The notes under the pieces are model-generated. The model had not been told where the DNA came from, did no database searches, and saw nothing but the letters and a program-made list of their open reading frames with translations. This document shows, in pieces, positions 32,359 through 43,224 of a stretch of 64,000 nucleotides of DNA (position 1 is the stretch's first letter; each line of letters begins with the position of its first letter). Position numbers and translations under genes: made by a program. Source of the DNA: Rhynchopus sp. YZ270_cl-10 (lineage: Eukaryota > Euglenozoa > Diplonemea > Diplonemida > Diplonemidae); NCBI GenBank assembly GCA_964035575.1, contig OZ037859.1:1364001-1428000 (forward strand), written 5' to 3'.

Positions 32359-33129
32359 ATGCATACGGCTTCTTGCATCGCAGTCTTACTACTTTGCTGT
32401 ATTGGGAGGGTTTCCAGCCAAACCGAATGCCAGCAGCAGGTGGCTGCCCGGATTGAGACCATCTTCCCTACAGAGTGTGCCCAGGGCTTTATGCTGACTC
32501 TTCTGCAAAACCAGGCCTTGACCATCACGCAGTGGAATGCATACTGCAACCTTGGATGCGGGGAGAAGGTCAACACCTCAGCTGCCAACCTCTTTGACAC
32601 CTGCACCACTGAACAAGATACGCTCAAAAACGCTTACTACGTCTGCAAGCCTGAAGGTACAATACCCACAACAGCCACCCCCAGCGGGGTGGCGACAACT
32701 AATACACCCCCAGCAACAACCTCCGCCCCAGCTGAAGACTCCAGCGCGACAGGAGGGATTGAATTTACGGGGCCGATTTCGACGGCCTTTATTGTGGGTA
32801 TTTTTGTGATTGTGTGTATGTCTGGGTCGGCCATTTGGTATTGTTATGTACGGAAGACTTCAGAGGAGAAGAGGTTGGAGCAGGAGTTGCGTAATTTCAA
32901 TTTGCTGGACAACCCACGTACACAGACCAAGAGAAATACGTCCCTCTATGACGCGGGGGGCTTGAACCGTGGGGACAGCAGAGGGATCCGCCGTTCTAAC
33001 ATTGCTCACGGCAGTCAGTACAACGCCTTCAACCTTCAAACCAACGACAAACAGCCCCTAGCTGCACCCTCCGCCCACGACACTGCCAGCAACGGACACA
33101 ACCCCGAAGGAGATTTGTTTATACCATAG
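32359..33129 (+). CDS. Type I membrane protein with Cys-rich ectodomain and Thr/Pro stalk, 256 aa
   Basis: Residues 1-20 are a signal peptide (cleavage near VSSQ). The ectodomain, about 21-97, has six cysteines (24, 40, 63, 67, 82, 96), which could make three disulfides. A Thr/Pro/Ala-rich stalk at about 98-132 looks like a site of dense O-glycosylation. One transmembrane helix spans about 141-164 (STAFIVGIFVIVCMSGSAIW). The cytoplasmic tail (165-256) is polar and basic with no known signalling motif. No family recognised; probably a surface protein. The ATG at 32359 directly starts the signal peptide, and ATTATCCAG 20 bases upstream is a likely spliced-leader acceptor. Confidence 0.85.
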   Translation: MHTASCIAVLLLCCIGRVSSQTECQQQVAARIETIFPTECAQGFMLTLLQNQALTITQWNAYCNLGCGEKVNTSAANLFDTCTTEQDTLKNAYYVCKPEGTIPTTATPSGVATTNTPPATTSAPAEDSSATGGIEFTGPISTAFIVGIFVIVCMSGSAIWYCYVRKTSEEKRLEQELRNFNLLDNPRTQTKRNTSLYDAGGLNRGDSRGIRRSNIAHGSQYNAFNLQTNDKQPLAAPSAHDTASNGHNPEGDLFIP

Positions 33130-33537
33130 AAAAGAGAGAGAGAGGCGGGGGGCGAAAGGGGTGTGTGGATTTGGTTGGATTTTTTGAAAAATAGATTTTG
33201 TTTTGAAAGGGTTTGTAAAAGAAAGGGGCAGGGTGTGCAGATTTGCGATCTTTCTTCGTCTGGAATGGAAGACTTTTAAAAAAAATTTTGTGTAAAAATG
33301 AGTCCGAAAAAAAGATCTGTTTTCTTGAGAGGTGCATTGTGAGTCATCTTCCACGTCTTCTTTCATCCCCCTTCCCAGCAGTAGAGTGTTAAAAAAGGGT
33401 TTGGAGATTTGTTACTATATTCTTGAAAGATGTGCGTGATCTGTGAGGCATATTCGTCTTGTCAACATTTTTTTTTCTTCGAGAACAAGGAGCGCCACAC
33501 TAAAAGGTATGCGCATCCGCAACCAGGTGTTTTATTT

Positions 33538-33648
33538 CAGTGCCTGCGTCCGCCGATGTACGGTGAGGCGTTTGCACTTTTTTCAACTTCTCTTTTATTT
33601 TACCAGTGCCTGCGTCCGCCGGTTGTCCGGTGAGACAGGCGCACTTTA
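33538..33648 (+). repeat. Two family B repeats in tandem
   Basis: CAGTGCCTGCGTCCGCCG occurs at 33539 and 33605, each followed by a GGTGAGGCG or GGTGAGACAGGCG segment and GCACTTT. A run of T and TCAACTTCTC separates them. Confidence 0.65.
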
Positions 33649-33979
33649 AAAAACCCCCCCTTTTTTTGTTATAACGTTTTCTGCAAATTTAGTAGTACAA
33701 AGTTCAAATTCTGTTTTTTTTGGTGACCCATTTTCCCCTAAATTCCCTTTTTTGTGAGTGAATATAGATCTATGCAGAGCCAACCTCCAATGAGCGGTTC
33801 CATGCCCACCAGGGGCTGCTGAAGGGAAGCGATGCATCCTGAAGAGCGGAACGTACACCACATACTTGGGTTGAACCCGGGGTTCCTTATGTCTCGTATC
33901 ACACATCCCTGCATGCCATGAACGGTAGTTTATGGTAAAGGTAGCATAGCAACCGGGCAACGGGGGGTTTTTAGTACTA

Positions 33980-34079
33980 CAGTTGGACAAGTAATATTGG
34001 CGACCAAAAAAAGTCGCCAATTGCAAGAAAACCCCAAAAATCCGCCAATATTAGTTGGTCGAAGTTTCTTGTCCAACTG
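33980..34079. mobile_element. 100-bp Tc1/mariner-like MITE
   Basis: Inverted ends CAGTTGGACAAG, bounded by TA on both sides (33978-33979 and 34080-34081). CAGT ends plus a TA target are typical of the Tc1/mariner superfamily. An inner CAATATTGGCG pair is also inverted. No coding content. The rest of 33130-34708 shows no gene. Confidence 0.75.
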
Positions 34080-34708
34080 TATTGTCCGAAGAGTTTGCAA
34101 ATTAGTTTTAATTTGGCCAAAAAAAAAGGGTCGGATTTATAGAAATGCGTTGACCATGTGCATAAAGGACACATTCAGCTGTGGTCGTTGTGGCCTAACA
34201 ATCTAGCATTGTGCTTTATTGGGTCAATTTATTGTCAAAAATGAGGGTAAAAAAAAACTGTTCTTCGGCCCAGAAGGGCTCCGTTAGTTGGACGGAAAAA
34301 AGACCAGTGTGCAGTCTGTGTATACTGATGGCATGCTGCAGCGTCCCTGCTGTGTGCCTGTGGTATGATGACACCCAACACATCTGAGGTTTCTGACGTC
34401 GTTATTTGTTCCGGATTCCATTCTGTTACTTTTCTCTCCCCCCCTCTTCCCCTTCAGTTCCCACCTATTATTCGTCTATGGAAATGGATTCAAAAAAAGG
34501 ACCCTCCTCATTTCTACGTTTGATATTTTTTTTTCAATTCCCTTTTCCCCCCTTTCCCCAACTCTCCACCCTACAAGGTCCCCCTTTATGTTTTTTTTGG
34601 GGGGGAGGTTTCGTTTTTTTTACACAAAATTTGATCAAACAGCTGTTTACATTCAAGATAAAAGCTCAAAAAAACGAATTGACTGTCAAAACCGTTTTTT
34701 TTTCCCTG

Positions 34709-37700
34709 ATGAAGAACTCCTTCTTCCGCTTCATTGACAGCTTGGTGTACGCGGTTGGGGATGGTGAGCGTACTTCACTTCGCAAAAGGGTTTTGTTTTT
34801 GTGGTATTTAGGATGTGTGTTGTTTTCTCTGCCTGGATGGCTGGTGCTGTTGGAGGAAGAGGTGCATTGGCGGATTTTGATTGCGACGATGCTGACGTTC
34901 GGGGTGGCATCCGCTGGGTTGGTGTACCTGCTGCAGCGGCGCAACCCCACAGATGCCTTTGTTGTTGCCAATCTCTGCGCTGCGTCTGCCATCGCTCTAT
35001 TCTGCGATCTAAACGCGGCGGACCGTGGCCTGGCACGTCTCTGGCCCATCTTCGTTGTCCTCCTCGACCTTCTCCTTGTCCTCCAGGTCAGCCAACGCTA
35101 TTCACTCGGTCTCATGACTGCAGTCCTTATCTGGGTCTCTCTCACGCAGCTTGAAAGCGCGGCTCGTTTTGGTCTATATGATTTAGGTGGAGGGTTTTCG
35201 CAAGAAGAAAAGCGAGACCGTCTCTGTGGATGTGAAACAGTTCCCTGCCCGGTAGGTCCCGGGGAAGCGACGGTGTTCTGGATTGTGCTGTGCTTCGTGA
35301 TAATGTTTAATTTTGTTGTGACGCGGAATTTTGCGCAGCAGATGTGGACGAAGCAGACGCATACGTTGTGTATGATGGATTCGGTGGAGGTGCTGGCGAT
35401 GCACATTGCGTCTTTGGATGTGGCATCGGCGGAGAGGTTGCTGGGTGAGTCGGAGCTGCCGATTACGATTCACGCAGCGTTTGAGAGGATCATCAACAAC
35501 CTGACGCAGGTCAGACCGTTTCTGCCGGATGCGCTGTTCGATGCAAAGCATACCTCTGCAAGCAGCCCGAATTTAAACACAACTGCAAAGGACGCGTCAT
35601 GCCTGCTGTCATCACTGTCGCTGTCGCACACTAACTCAAACCTGCAGCGCATGAGCGGCTCGCCCAGCTTCTCAGAAGTGCCGCAGAACTTCTCTACGTC
35701 CCTAGGCAAGCAGCCGCAGCGCCTCCCCCCAGGCGTGAGCTACGACACAGAGAGCGCCAACTTCGAGACGTGCACCCCACAGGTCGGTAAGAACTATGCA
35801 GCCATGGTGCTCACAGAGATCCCCGGTGCCTCGCAGCTCTGGTCCGCCACCCCAGAAGCAATGAAAATCACAATCCGCCTCCACAACCGCATCGTGCGTG
35901 AGTACATCCAGATCCTAGGCGGCTACGAGGTACGTGCCATCGGCGACTCCTTTGCAGTCGTCTTCCATGACGTCCTCTCCGCAGTCGTGTTTTCGCTGAA
36001 GCTGCAGGAGGAGTTCTTCATGAACAAGAACTGGCCGGTCGAGATCCTCAATACCACCGGCAAGCCTAGCCCGCAGGTGCAGATAGCTGTGCACAGCGGC
36101 GAGTTTGACTTTGACATCAACTCCACTACGGGGCGGGTCGACTACTTTGGTGAGAACCTTACGAAGGCTGCGAAGGTTGGGGAGGTGGCGTCGACTGGGT
36201 GTGTCACGATTACGGAGGCAGCTATGTCGGAGCTGTACATCCAGCACACCGAGAACACGCGTGCACAAGAGATACGCGAGCTGGCACGCAAGCGCACGAC
36301 GCACCGCTCCCTGAGCCAGCTGGACGTGATGCTACAGCAGCGCGGCCTTGACGGCATTGACCAGGTCGTCAGCTTTGTTCCCGACGATGAGGGGCAGGAC
36401 ATGGAGCAGACACGCCGCATGGACTCCGACTCCGACGAGTCCGTGCACGACCGTACCGCCACGCAGCCGCAGTCACCTGACGCTACCCCGCCCGTCGACA
36501 CCACCCCACAGCTGCTGCCCCCACACACGGAGATAACCTCCGCCAACCAGAAGGCGAAGGCTTCGTCCTACGCCATCGGGGCTATGATGCTGTCTGTTGC
36601 GCCTGATGTTGTCGTCTCTTCGGACCTGTACGTACTGATCCCTTCCTACATCGCGAACGACACAGATGTGCTCAACAACGCTGTCATGCGGGTCGATGAG
36701 GCCAACAGAATGCACGACCGCGACCCGCACTCCCCTGGGCGCACACCTGCGAACCCTTTGGAGCGGCGACGCAAGCCTTCGCTGTTGAGTCCGTTGTCGC
36801 ATTCGCATTCGCAGTCGGGGTCGTTGCTGACGAACTCAACGCCGAAGATCATTGAGCGTCTGCACCCTGCCACGGTCGCACGCATCGAACTCCGCCTTTT
36901 TGAGTACAACAGCGACAAACGGCGCCTGAAGAGCTCCCTGCGTACTACAGGGTCAACACCACGTGGTGGTGCGTCCACATCGCACCCCAACGTCATGACG
37001 CTCCCGGAGGTGACAGTCTCGCCCACCAGCCCAGACCTGCCCGACTCAGCAAAGCTGACCCGCAGCTTCGACAGCTTCCTGCTTGCATCACTGACCTGCC
37101 TGGAGCAGACAGAGGGGAAGGTCATCTCCCTCTCGGGTGCGTCGATGTACGTCGGGTGGAACACATCCTTCAAATGCTCACGCCACCTTGAACACTCCTT
37201 CCGCTTTGTGCACCTCCTGGAAGAGTGGCGCACCACCGCCAAGGAGACGTGCAGCCCGCTCAACCCGATGCAACCGTTCTATGGCGGGATCTCGAATGGC
37301 AATGTCTTTTGCGGGTCGGTGGGGTCGCCGACACAACGCTTTATTGCAGTTCTTGGGGAATGCCTCAAGCTGGCGGAACATCTATGTCTTGCAGCCAGCT
37401 GCGTCAAGACCACATGCCTGTTTGCCTCCCTCGACCTCGCTTATGTAGACTACCACATCCGTAAATGTGTTGTACCCCTGCAAAGCCGTGAACTCCCACC
37501 CATCCCCGTAGACTTCCCCGACTCTGTCTTTGAACTCGTACCAAGCTCTATTGCCGCATCTAGCATGGTCAAAAAAAAATCTCGTTTTCAGGAACATTCC
37601 GTCGACTTCGACGAAGCCCTCATCGCAAGGGGAGGAGGAGGAGGAGGTGGCGGTACCGGTGGCAGTGAACTCAGTGTAGACTCCTCCGTCGCCAGCAGCC

Positions 37701-37747
37701 CAAAGGGGAGGAGGGGTGGATTCCGTTCAGCGTCGTTTGATGGGTGA
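34709..37747 (+). CDS. Membrane class III nucleotide cyclase homologue with two cyclase-like regions, 1012 aa
   Basis: The N-terminal third holds five or six membrane helices (about 27-50, 55-75, 83-102, 110-126, 132-150 and 188-206). A linker has the motif NLTQVRPFLPDALF at 264-277. Cyclase homology region 1 is at about 362-545. AAMVLTEIPGASQLW aligns with the first metal-binding strand, where Glu370 replaces the usual Asp. IGDSFAVVF at 411-419 keeps the second metal Asp. DYFGENLTKAAKVGEVA aligns with the family's VNxAAR segment, but the transition-state Asn/Arg are Thr/Lys. A second, more divergent region near 780-910 includes GISNGNVFCGSVGSPTQRF. Activity is doubtful; it may have altered metal use or be a regulatory partner. 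The 300 bp of open frame before 34709 is T-rich low-complexity sequence, so I start at MKNSFFRFID. It is a paralogue of the gene at 52129. Confidence 0.85.
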   Translation: MKNSFFRFIDSLVYAVGDGERTSLRKRVLFLWYLGCVLFSLPGWLVLLEEEVHWRILIATMLTFGVASAGLVYLLQRRNPTDAFVVANLCAASAIALFCDLNAADRGLARLWPIFVVLLDLLLVLQVSQRYSLGLMTAVLIWVSLTQLESAARFGLYDLGGGFSQEEKRDRLCGCETVPCPVGPGEATVFWIVLCFVIMFNFVVTRNFAQQMWTKQTHTLCMMDSVEVLAMHIASLDVASAERLLGESELPITIHAAFERIINNLTQVRPFLPDALFDAKHTSASSPNLNTTAKDASCLLSSLSLSHTNSNLQRMSGSPSFSEVPQNFSTSLGKQPQRLPPGVSYDTESANFETCTPQVGKNYAAMVLTEIPGASQLWSATPEAMKITIRLHNRIVREYIQILGGYEVRAIGDSFAVVFHDVLSAVVFSLKLQEEFFMNKNWPVEILNTTGKPSPQVQIAVHSGEFDFDINSTTGRVDYFGENLTKAAKVGEVASTGCVTITEAAMSELYIQHTENTRAQEIRELARKRTTHRSLSQLDVMLQQRGLDGIDQVVSFVPDDEGQDMEQTRRMDSDSDESVHDRTATQPQSPDATPPVDTTPQLLPPHTEITSANQKAKASSYAIGAMMLSVAPDVVVSSDLYVLIPSYIANDTDVLNNAVMRVDEANRMHDRDPHSPGRTPANPLERRRKPSLLSPLSHSHSQSGSLLTNSTPKIIERLHPATVARIELRLFEYNSDKRRLKSSLRTTGSTPRGGASTSHPNVMTLPEVTVSPTSPDLPDSAKLTRSFDSFLLASLTCLEQTEGKVISLSGASMYVGWNTSFKCSRHLEHSFRFVHLLEEWRTTAKETCSPLNPMQPFYGGISNGNVFCGSVGSPTQRFIAVLGECLKLAEHLCLAASCVKTTCLFASLDLAYVDYHIRKCVVPLQSRELPPIPVDFPDSVFELVPSSIAASSMVKKKSRFQEHSVDFDEALIARGGGGGGGGTGGSELSVDSSVASSPKGRRGGFRSASFDG

Positions 37748-38730
37748 AAACGGAGAGGGGGATGGGGGGGGGAGTGGGCGGGGGGGAAAGTGGTGTGTCT
37801 TCAGGTGTTAGTGTATTTGCGTAATATATCATCCCGTTTTTTTTTTGCTGTGTGTGTGCTAATTCATGGGGGGAGGCCATCTGGGGTGGGGGGGGTGTTT
37901 TCGCATTTTGAAGAGGGTTGAGGTGTGCGCCTTAAAGGGGCGGCGTAGGATCTGCGAGGCTGAGGGTTCGTCTCGCATGTTCTCTTGCTTGGAATCGTGT
38001 GGTTGTGATGGTATTATACGGAGTGCAGCGAGGTCGATTCATCTCGCTCGCCTTTTGGTTGTTAATCCCGGATATAATTATCGTCACCGACATTTTTTTG
38101 CAACAAAATAAAAAATTGGGGCTGATATCGAACGTTCTTGTACTTTCTCTTGGATTGGAAAGTGTGCGAAACTATTTTTTGGTTTTTGTTTTTCTTTGGT
38201 TTATTTACAGGGCTCGAGACCGGATCATGAGACACACCTCCAGCCCTGTTTATTTATCGTAGTGCGGGAGTTGGTGATGTCGGCTGTGTGTGCCGCCAAA
38301 CGTTCCGTTCTGACACTTTGTCGATTTCTCTTATGTGTCTGGGGCATGCACCCGAAAGCTGTCGGAATGCGTCGCCTCAGTCGCCAAGGGTTTTCTTGCG
38401 TGGTAAGTTTACTATCAACTTCACATTTTTTTTAAATGTAAGTCTCGCTGCACAGAAAGAAGGATGATTTTGCGTTTGCCGCGTGGCTTCTTTTGTCTCT
38501 CGCACTTTTCAATTTAATTTGTTCGCATGAGATAATGTCAGGCACTTGCAATCTGCCCCTTTCCCTAAGCAAAGACACTGGGAGGTTCCTACAGAATGTT
38601 TTTTTTTTCTCCAGATGTTTGTGCAGATGCATCCTGAGTACATGCATCCCAGGTTTCTTTTTTTTCCCACACGTGTACCACGTGTACCACATCCCATGAC
38701 ATCATCGCTGCGTGGGGAGGTAATGGGAGG
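37748..38730. other. Intergenic region
   Basis: No supported gene. It contains a family A-like motif (GCGAGGCTGAGGGTTCGTCT, 37957-37976) and a segment near 38405-38428 resembling the second half of family B. Confidence 0.4.
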
Positions 38731-39015
38731 CACAACAGAGAATAAGCCCGGTCCCTGGTCCCGGTCCTGGTCCCGGTCCCGGTCCTGGTACTGGTCCTGG
38801 TCCCGGTACTGGTCCTGGTACTGGTCCTGGACCAGGACCGGGACAGAGACCGGGACCAGTACCTGGTCCTGGTCCCGGTCCCCCACCCTCCCGCGCCCGG
38901 GTCCCCTCCCACTTTCGGGCGTTTTCACCACTGTTTTCTACATATTGTGTCCCAGTCCGGCTGAGAATAACCCGGTCCCCGGTCCCCGGCCCCCCCTACC
39001 TTATTCTCTGCTGTG
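38731..39015. mobile_element. 285-bp hAT-like MITE with CCGGTCCTGGT repeats, 8-bp TSD
   Basis: Inverted ends CACARCAGAGAATAAG. Flanks ATGGGAGG (38723-38730) and AGGGGAGG (39016-39023) match at 7 of 8. The left interior is a degenerate array of CCTGGTCCCGGT-type units. The right half shares ATATTGTGTCCCAGTCCGGC with the relative at 12594-12780. Confidence 0.7.
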
Positions 39016-39537
39016 AGGGGAGGGGGTAGATGATGTCGCGTACAAGGTGACCATGTACCCGGGTCACATGCTAAATAACGCATGCACCGTGCGAGGCATC
39101 TATTGTCAGATTTGTGGGTCCAAACAACGTCTACTCAGCTTTTCCGTTTGTCTTCTTCTCATCTACGTGGAGGCAACTATTCTTTGTTATGGATAGGTGA
39201 GGCTTAGGTTCAGGTTCATCTTTGCAAATTTTTCTCCTTTTTTTTCTTCATGACTGCAGGTCGTTTGTTTTTTGCATCTATTTTTCGCTTCTTTGGCTTT
39301 AGTTCCTTTTTTTAAAAGATGTCTGTGCACGAGATGTACATTCAAATTTTCTCTCCTTTTTTTCCCTCTCTTGTTTGCATCTGCGTTGGGTACACTCATT
39401 GTCCTGAGGGGCGTATTAAAATTTACCACCTTTCAGGTAAGCACTCATCTTATAAACTTTTCTTTCTAAAGAAAAGTTTGGAGACCATGCGCATCAAAAT
39501 CCAAATTTTCCTATGTGTGTGCGTGTGTGTGTGTGTT

Positions 39538-40272
39538 CAGTGCTCTCAAGATCCTCCACGTAGGGGAGGATATTTCCTCCAGGGGCTTTTTTTTTTTTTT
39601 TTTTAAAGGCTTTTTTGGTGGAGGATTTCCTCCATTTTTTTTTTTTTTTTGGCGGGCTCGGGTGGAGGATTATCCTCCTAGGGGTTTTATAGTGGGGGGT
39701 CACTTTGTCTCCCCCGAGGGAGCCAATATTTTCCCGAGCCTGTATGCACCGTCCTGCACCTTAAAAAAAATTTGCCTGCGGCGCCATTTTCATTTTTTGC
39801 TACTCAAAAAAAGGGTTCGTTGAGTGATTATGTGGTGTAAAAGGAAGCATTTTTACACCGTACCCTAATTTTTTTTCGCCTGCGGCGCCATTTATATTAT
39901 TTTTTTGCTCTGCAAAAAAAATAGAGTTGGCAATGTCTTTGGATACCCTTGCATTTTGCAGCCAAAAAATGCAACTTGACCAATGCTGCAAAAATTTTGC
40001 CATTTTGAGACGTATTGGAGTTAGACGTATGGGTTTTGTACGGTTCGTGGAGCGTATGGTGCAAGAGAAAGGATTAGATTTCCGTTTTTATCATCTCGCA
40101 AGATTGACCCGCCTCTCCGCTCTGTGGCTGTCAGGGAGGCGCGCGCGAAGCGCGCGACGACCGCTTGTTGCGGGGGGAAAAAATTTTTTTTTTTGGAGGG
40201 TTTTTTTGCAAAAATGAAATCCTCCTCATTTCGAAAATTCTGCTTTTTTCGTGGAGGATCTTGAGAGCCCTG
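39538..40272. mobile_element. 735-bp hAT-like non-autonomous element with GGAGGAT repeats
   Basis: Inverted ends CAGTGCTCTCAAGATCCTCC and CAGGGCTCTCAAGATCCTCC. It is inserted in a (GT)n tract: TGTGTGTT (39530-39537) and TGTGTGTG (40273-40280) flank it, fitting an 8-bp duplication. Subterminal GGAGGAT/ATCCTCC copies are frequent. A small open frame at 39927-40217 shows no family resemblance. A perfect GC hairpin with a GAA loop lies at 40140-40156, and two CCTGCGGCGCC hairpins at about 39773 and 39880. Confidence 0.75.
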
Positions 40273-40490
40273 TGTGTGTGTTTTTTTTTTTTTTTTTTTT
40301 GTCAGTTCGCAAACCCCCCTTTACCCCTATCCTATCATGACAAAAAAAGGGGGTTTTCTTTTCTCCTTTCTCATCCCACCCAAAATGCACCCACGTACCG
40401 AGCGGGTTAAATTGTTTTTTTTTCGCTCTTCTCACTTGAGCCTTTCAAGAACCCTCCCTTCTTCTCTTCCTCTTCTTCCTAACAAACACC

Positions 40491-40498
40491 ACCTCCAG
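40491..40498 (+). promoter_or_regulatory. Putative spliced-leader acceptor of the Ser/Arg-rich gene
   Basis: A C/T tract (40440-40480) leads to ACCTCCAG, only 5 bases before the ATG at 40504. This leaves almost no gene-specific leader. Confidence 0.4.
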
Positions 40499-40503
40499 AG
40501 GAT

Positions 40504-42460
40504 ATGTACGGGGTGGATGTTGCGGGTGACGAATGGGGTGAGGTGCCGTTGTGTGTGAAGGACGCGATTGCATTTCTCAATGACCGGGTTGAGGGACTGA
40601 CGAGCGTATCGCATGAGGCGTCTCACAGTGAACACGGGCATCACCACCACAGCCGCAGCCACCACACGCCACGTGAGTCGCGCAGTGCCATCCCAAAGAC
40701 GCCACACAGAGCCTACTCACCCTCGTCAGCCTCTCGTCCACGCTACCCCACCTCGATCCCCTACACACCAAGCCCCGCACGGTCGCGTAGCATGCCCGGT
40801 GTGGCAGCAGGCCCGCGCCATGCGTCGCCCATGCGGCTAGGTGGCGGCACCGGAAGTGGTGGTGGTGGTAGCATGTCCACAGGATGGCGTGCCACGCGTT
40901 CGCCTTCGAAGATGTCGCCGTACACATTGCGGTCGGAGGCACGTACACGGTTGCAGATGCTCGAGAACCTGCTTGAATTGCATAAGACAGGGACAGAGCT
41001 GCGGGCGAACACAGAACGCATGCGCTCGATGGCTGCAAGTGAGGATCTGAAGGAGCAGGGCCGCTCCTACAGGGAGCGTGTCGCGAAGAGGCATATGAGA
41101 ATACACGCCCTCCAGGAGTTGGAGAAAACCTTCCAGCGTGCGTCGGACATAGCAAAGTGGACTGTGTCAAACCTCTCCTCCAGGGACGAACTGCTGCACG
41201 CAGGCGCACCGAAACACTTCTACCAAAGCTCCGACGACTACAAGTTCTTCCAGTACTCGCCCTCCCGCAGGGCACCCCCAGGCGAGCATCTCGCGCGCAA
41301 CCCCTCTAGGGTGTGTGCAGAGTTCGACGCCTTCTTTGCCGCCCTCCGCAACGACATCCCCGTCACCCTCCCAGACTCGCCCAGCGACTCGGACGTCGAC
41401 CCCGACCACGCGTTCGTGCCGGGGAAGTGGGCTGGGAAGGATGTCGCCTTCCCGCCAGCAGCGCGAGAGGAGACAGTGCCTCCAACGGGGGCGGCAATGC
41501 AGGCAGCACCAACACCAGCACCAGTGGAACCCCTACCAGTAGCACCAACAGCGGCAGCAGAGCCAGTACCACCACCAGCAGAACCAGTAGTACAGCCTGC
41601 TGCTGCAGTCCCAACACCAGAGCCAGCGGCACCAGAGACAGCAGCACCAGCTGCAACACCACCAGCAGGAACACCCTCGGTGGTCCCTGACAACGATGTA
41701 CCCCTGCGCCGCAGTGGCGACAAGCAACCCTCGGCACCACACCCAGTCCCTGTACGGCATGAAGACACTTCCTCAGCAGGCACACCCAGGTCCGTCGAGA
41801 GCAGGCGGAGCAAGCGCAGCTCACGGTCGCGCGGGTCACATGCGGAGATGCGCCTGGACTGCACTGTCGCCACCTCGGACGAGCTAGGTGTGCACGCAGC
41901 ACGTGGCACACCAGTGTCTGTGCGCGACCCACCCCACGCCGACCTGTACGCAGAAGTGCCCCAGGAAAAGCCCATTCCGTTGTGTTCCTCCGACGACGAC
42001 TCCTTGCAAGCAACCGGCAGCACACAGATGCGCGTGCGCGACAGAGAAGGGTCGTCTGTGAGTGGGTTGAGTGATGTCAGCAAGAGCACCAGCGGCAGAA
42101 GCAAGAACACCAGTGGGAGCAGGAGCACTAGTACGAGTGCAAGTACGAGCGCGAGTACGAGGAGGTCTTCACGGTCCAGGAGCAGCAAGTTGTCAGCCGC
42201 CTCAGCCGCCCTACAGGTATGTCTCTCCCTGCACGCACACCTCACCCTTTACTCCTCAGGTCTTGGGAAGCAGGGACTCGTCGCACACATCGAAATCCGC
42301 GTCCACGTCAGCCTCGACAGCGTCGTCAAAAGCCTCCTCAAGGACAAGCCGCTCAAAGCGGCGCCATGCAGGGTACATCTCAGACTCAAGCTCAGACGAA
42401 GGCTCGCGTTCAACGCGTTCAACAACAATGACAGATGGATACCCAACCAGTTACGGTTAG
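40504..42460 (+). CDS. Ser/Arg- and Pro/Ala-rich coiled-coil protein, two exons, 637 aa
   Basis: Exon 1 is 40504-42216 and exon 2 is 42260-42460, joined in phase 0. No known family. There is a His-rich patch near 42-60 (SEHGHHHHSRSHH). A predicted coiled coil at about 140-225 (RLQMLENLLELHKTGTELRA; ALQELEKTFQRASDIAKW) is the only structured-looking part. Next come a long Pro/Ala/Glu-rich linker (about 330-400), and a Ser/Arg/Thr-rich tail across the splice junction ending in an SR-like GYISDSSSDEGSRSTRS. The tail resembles SR-type low-complexity regions of RNA-associated proteins, but no RNA-binding domain is seen. Without splicing, the first frame runs on to 42786 with different, hydrophobic composition, which argues for the intron. 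Confidence 0.78.
42217..42259 (+). other. 43-base intron in the Ser/Arg-rich gene
   Basis: Starts GTATGT and ends TTTACTCCTCAG with a C/T-rich body. Removal is in phase and switches from a hydrophobic read-through frame to one that continues the Ser/Thr/Arg composition and stops at 42460. Much shorter than the 206- and 218-base introns at 26.6 and 27.2 kb. Confidence 0.7.
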
Positions 42461-43224
42461 ACGTGCGTTCCGTCGAGATGAGGACCGTGCAAAAATGGGA
42501 TGGGCATCTGGCTAGGTGTGGCAGCACACCATTTCTTGCTTTGTCTGGTGCCCTCTTGCCATCTTTCCTAAACCCTTATGATGGATGTGCCCTGTGCGGC
42601 TCGCCCATCTCCAAGCTTTCTTTATTTTTCGGTCCCATCCATTTCTCAGATATCTCGCGAGCAAAAGCCGCAGCGTTCTTGCTCGTGGGAGGTTATAAAC
42701 ACGGGACGCCTTTGCTGCCCTCACGATGGAACACACCAGAGAAAGAAAAAAAAACGTCTTTTTTGTTATGGTTTCCGTTCTCCTGAGTAGAAAACATACG
42801 AATTTATTCCATGTTTTCTGCCTATTTCAACTGCCTTTTGTGGCTCTTTCAAAAAAAGAACCTTCGACGTAGATTTTTCCAGCGTCTTGGTCTCTGCCGC
42901 ACCCTTGCCGATAAGGGTGCCACCCTAGCCTAGAACAGGTGTACAGAGGAAGCATCTGACATACGTGGACGTCTTCCCTTTTCTTTTCTTTTTCTTTTTC
43001 TGTATGGTGTAACTTTGTATAAAATGCTGTGTACCTTTTGTGCCGAACAAAGGAAAACGTCTCACCACTGTTCTTTCTACACCACGCCAACACTCCACAC
43101 CCCACACCACAAAGCATACACTGTACAAACCCCCCAACACGCCCCTATGCAAACCTAGCGCCGTGTTGTTCGGAGATGTGAAAGCACCCTCGTAGGTAGC
43201 CCTGTGTGTGTGTGTGTGGTTGGA
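42461..43224. other. Intergenic region
   Basis: No gene or clear transposon seen. A (TG)n run at 43203-43219 lies immediately before the next start. Confidence 0.4.

Noticed and set aside
34406-34708. N-terminal extension of the cyclase homologue by 101 residues
   Set aside because: The stretch is T/C-rich intergenic sequence translated as Phe/Pro runs; the ATG at 34709 begins normal protein sequence.
39927-40217. 97-residue frame inside the 39538-40272 element
   Set aside because: No family, lies in a non-autonomous transposon and ends in low-complexity sequence.
41238-42245. 335-residue antisense frame over the Ser/Arg-rich gene
   Set aside because: Produced by the low-complexity GC-rich repeat composition of the sense strand.
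42217-42786. Read-through C-terminus of the Ser/Arg-rich gene
   Set aside because: Composition changes abruptly at a GTATGT; splicing of 43 bases gives a consistent tail instead.
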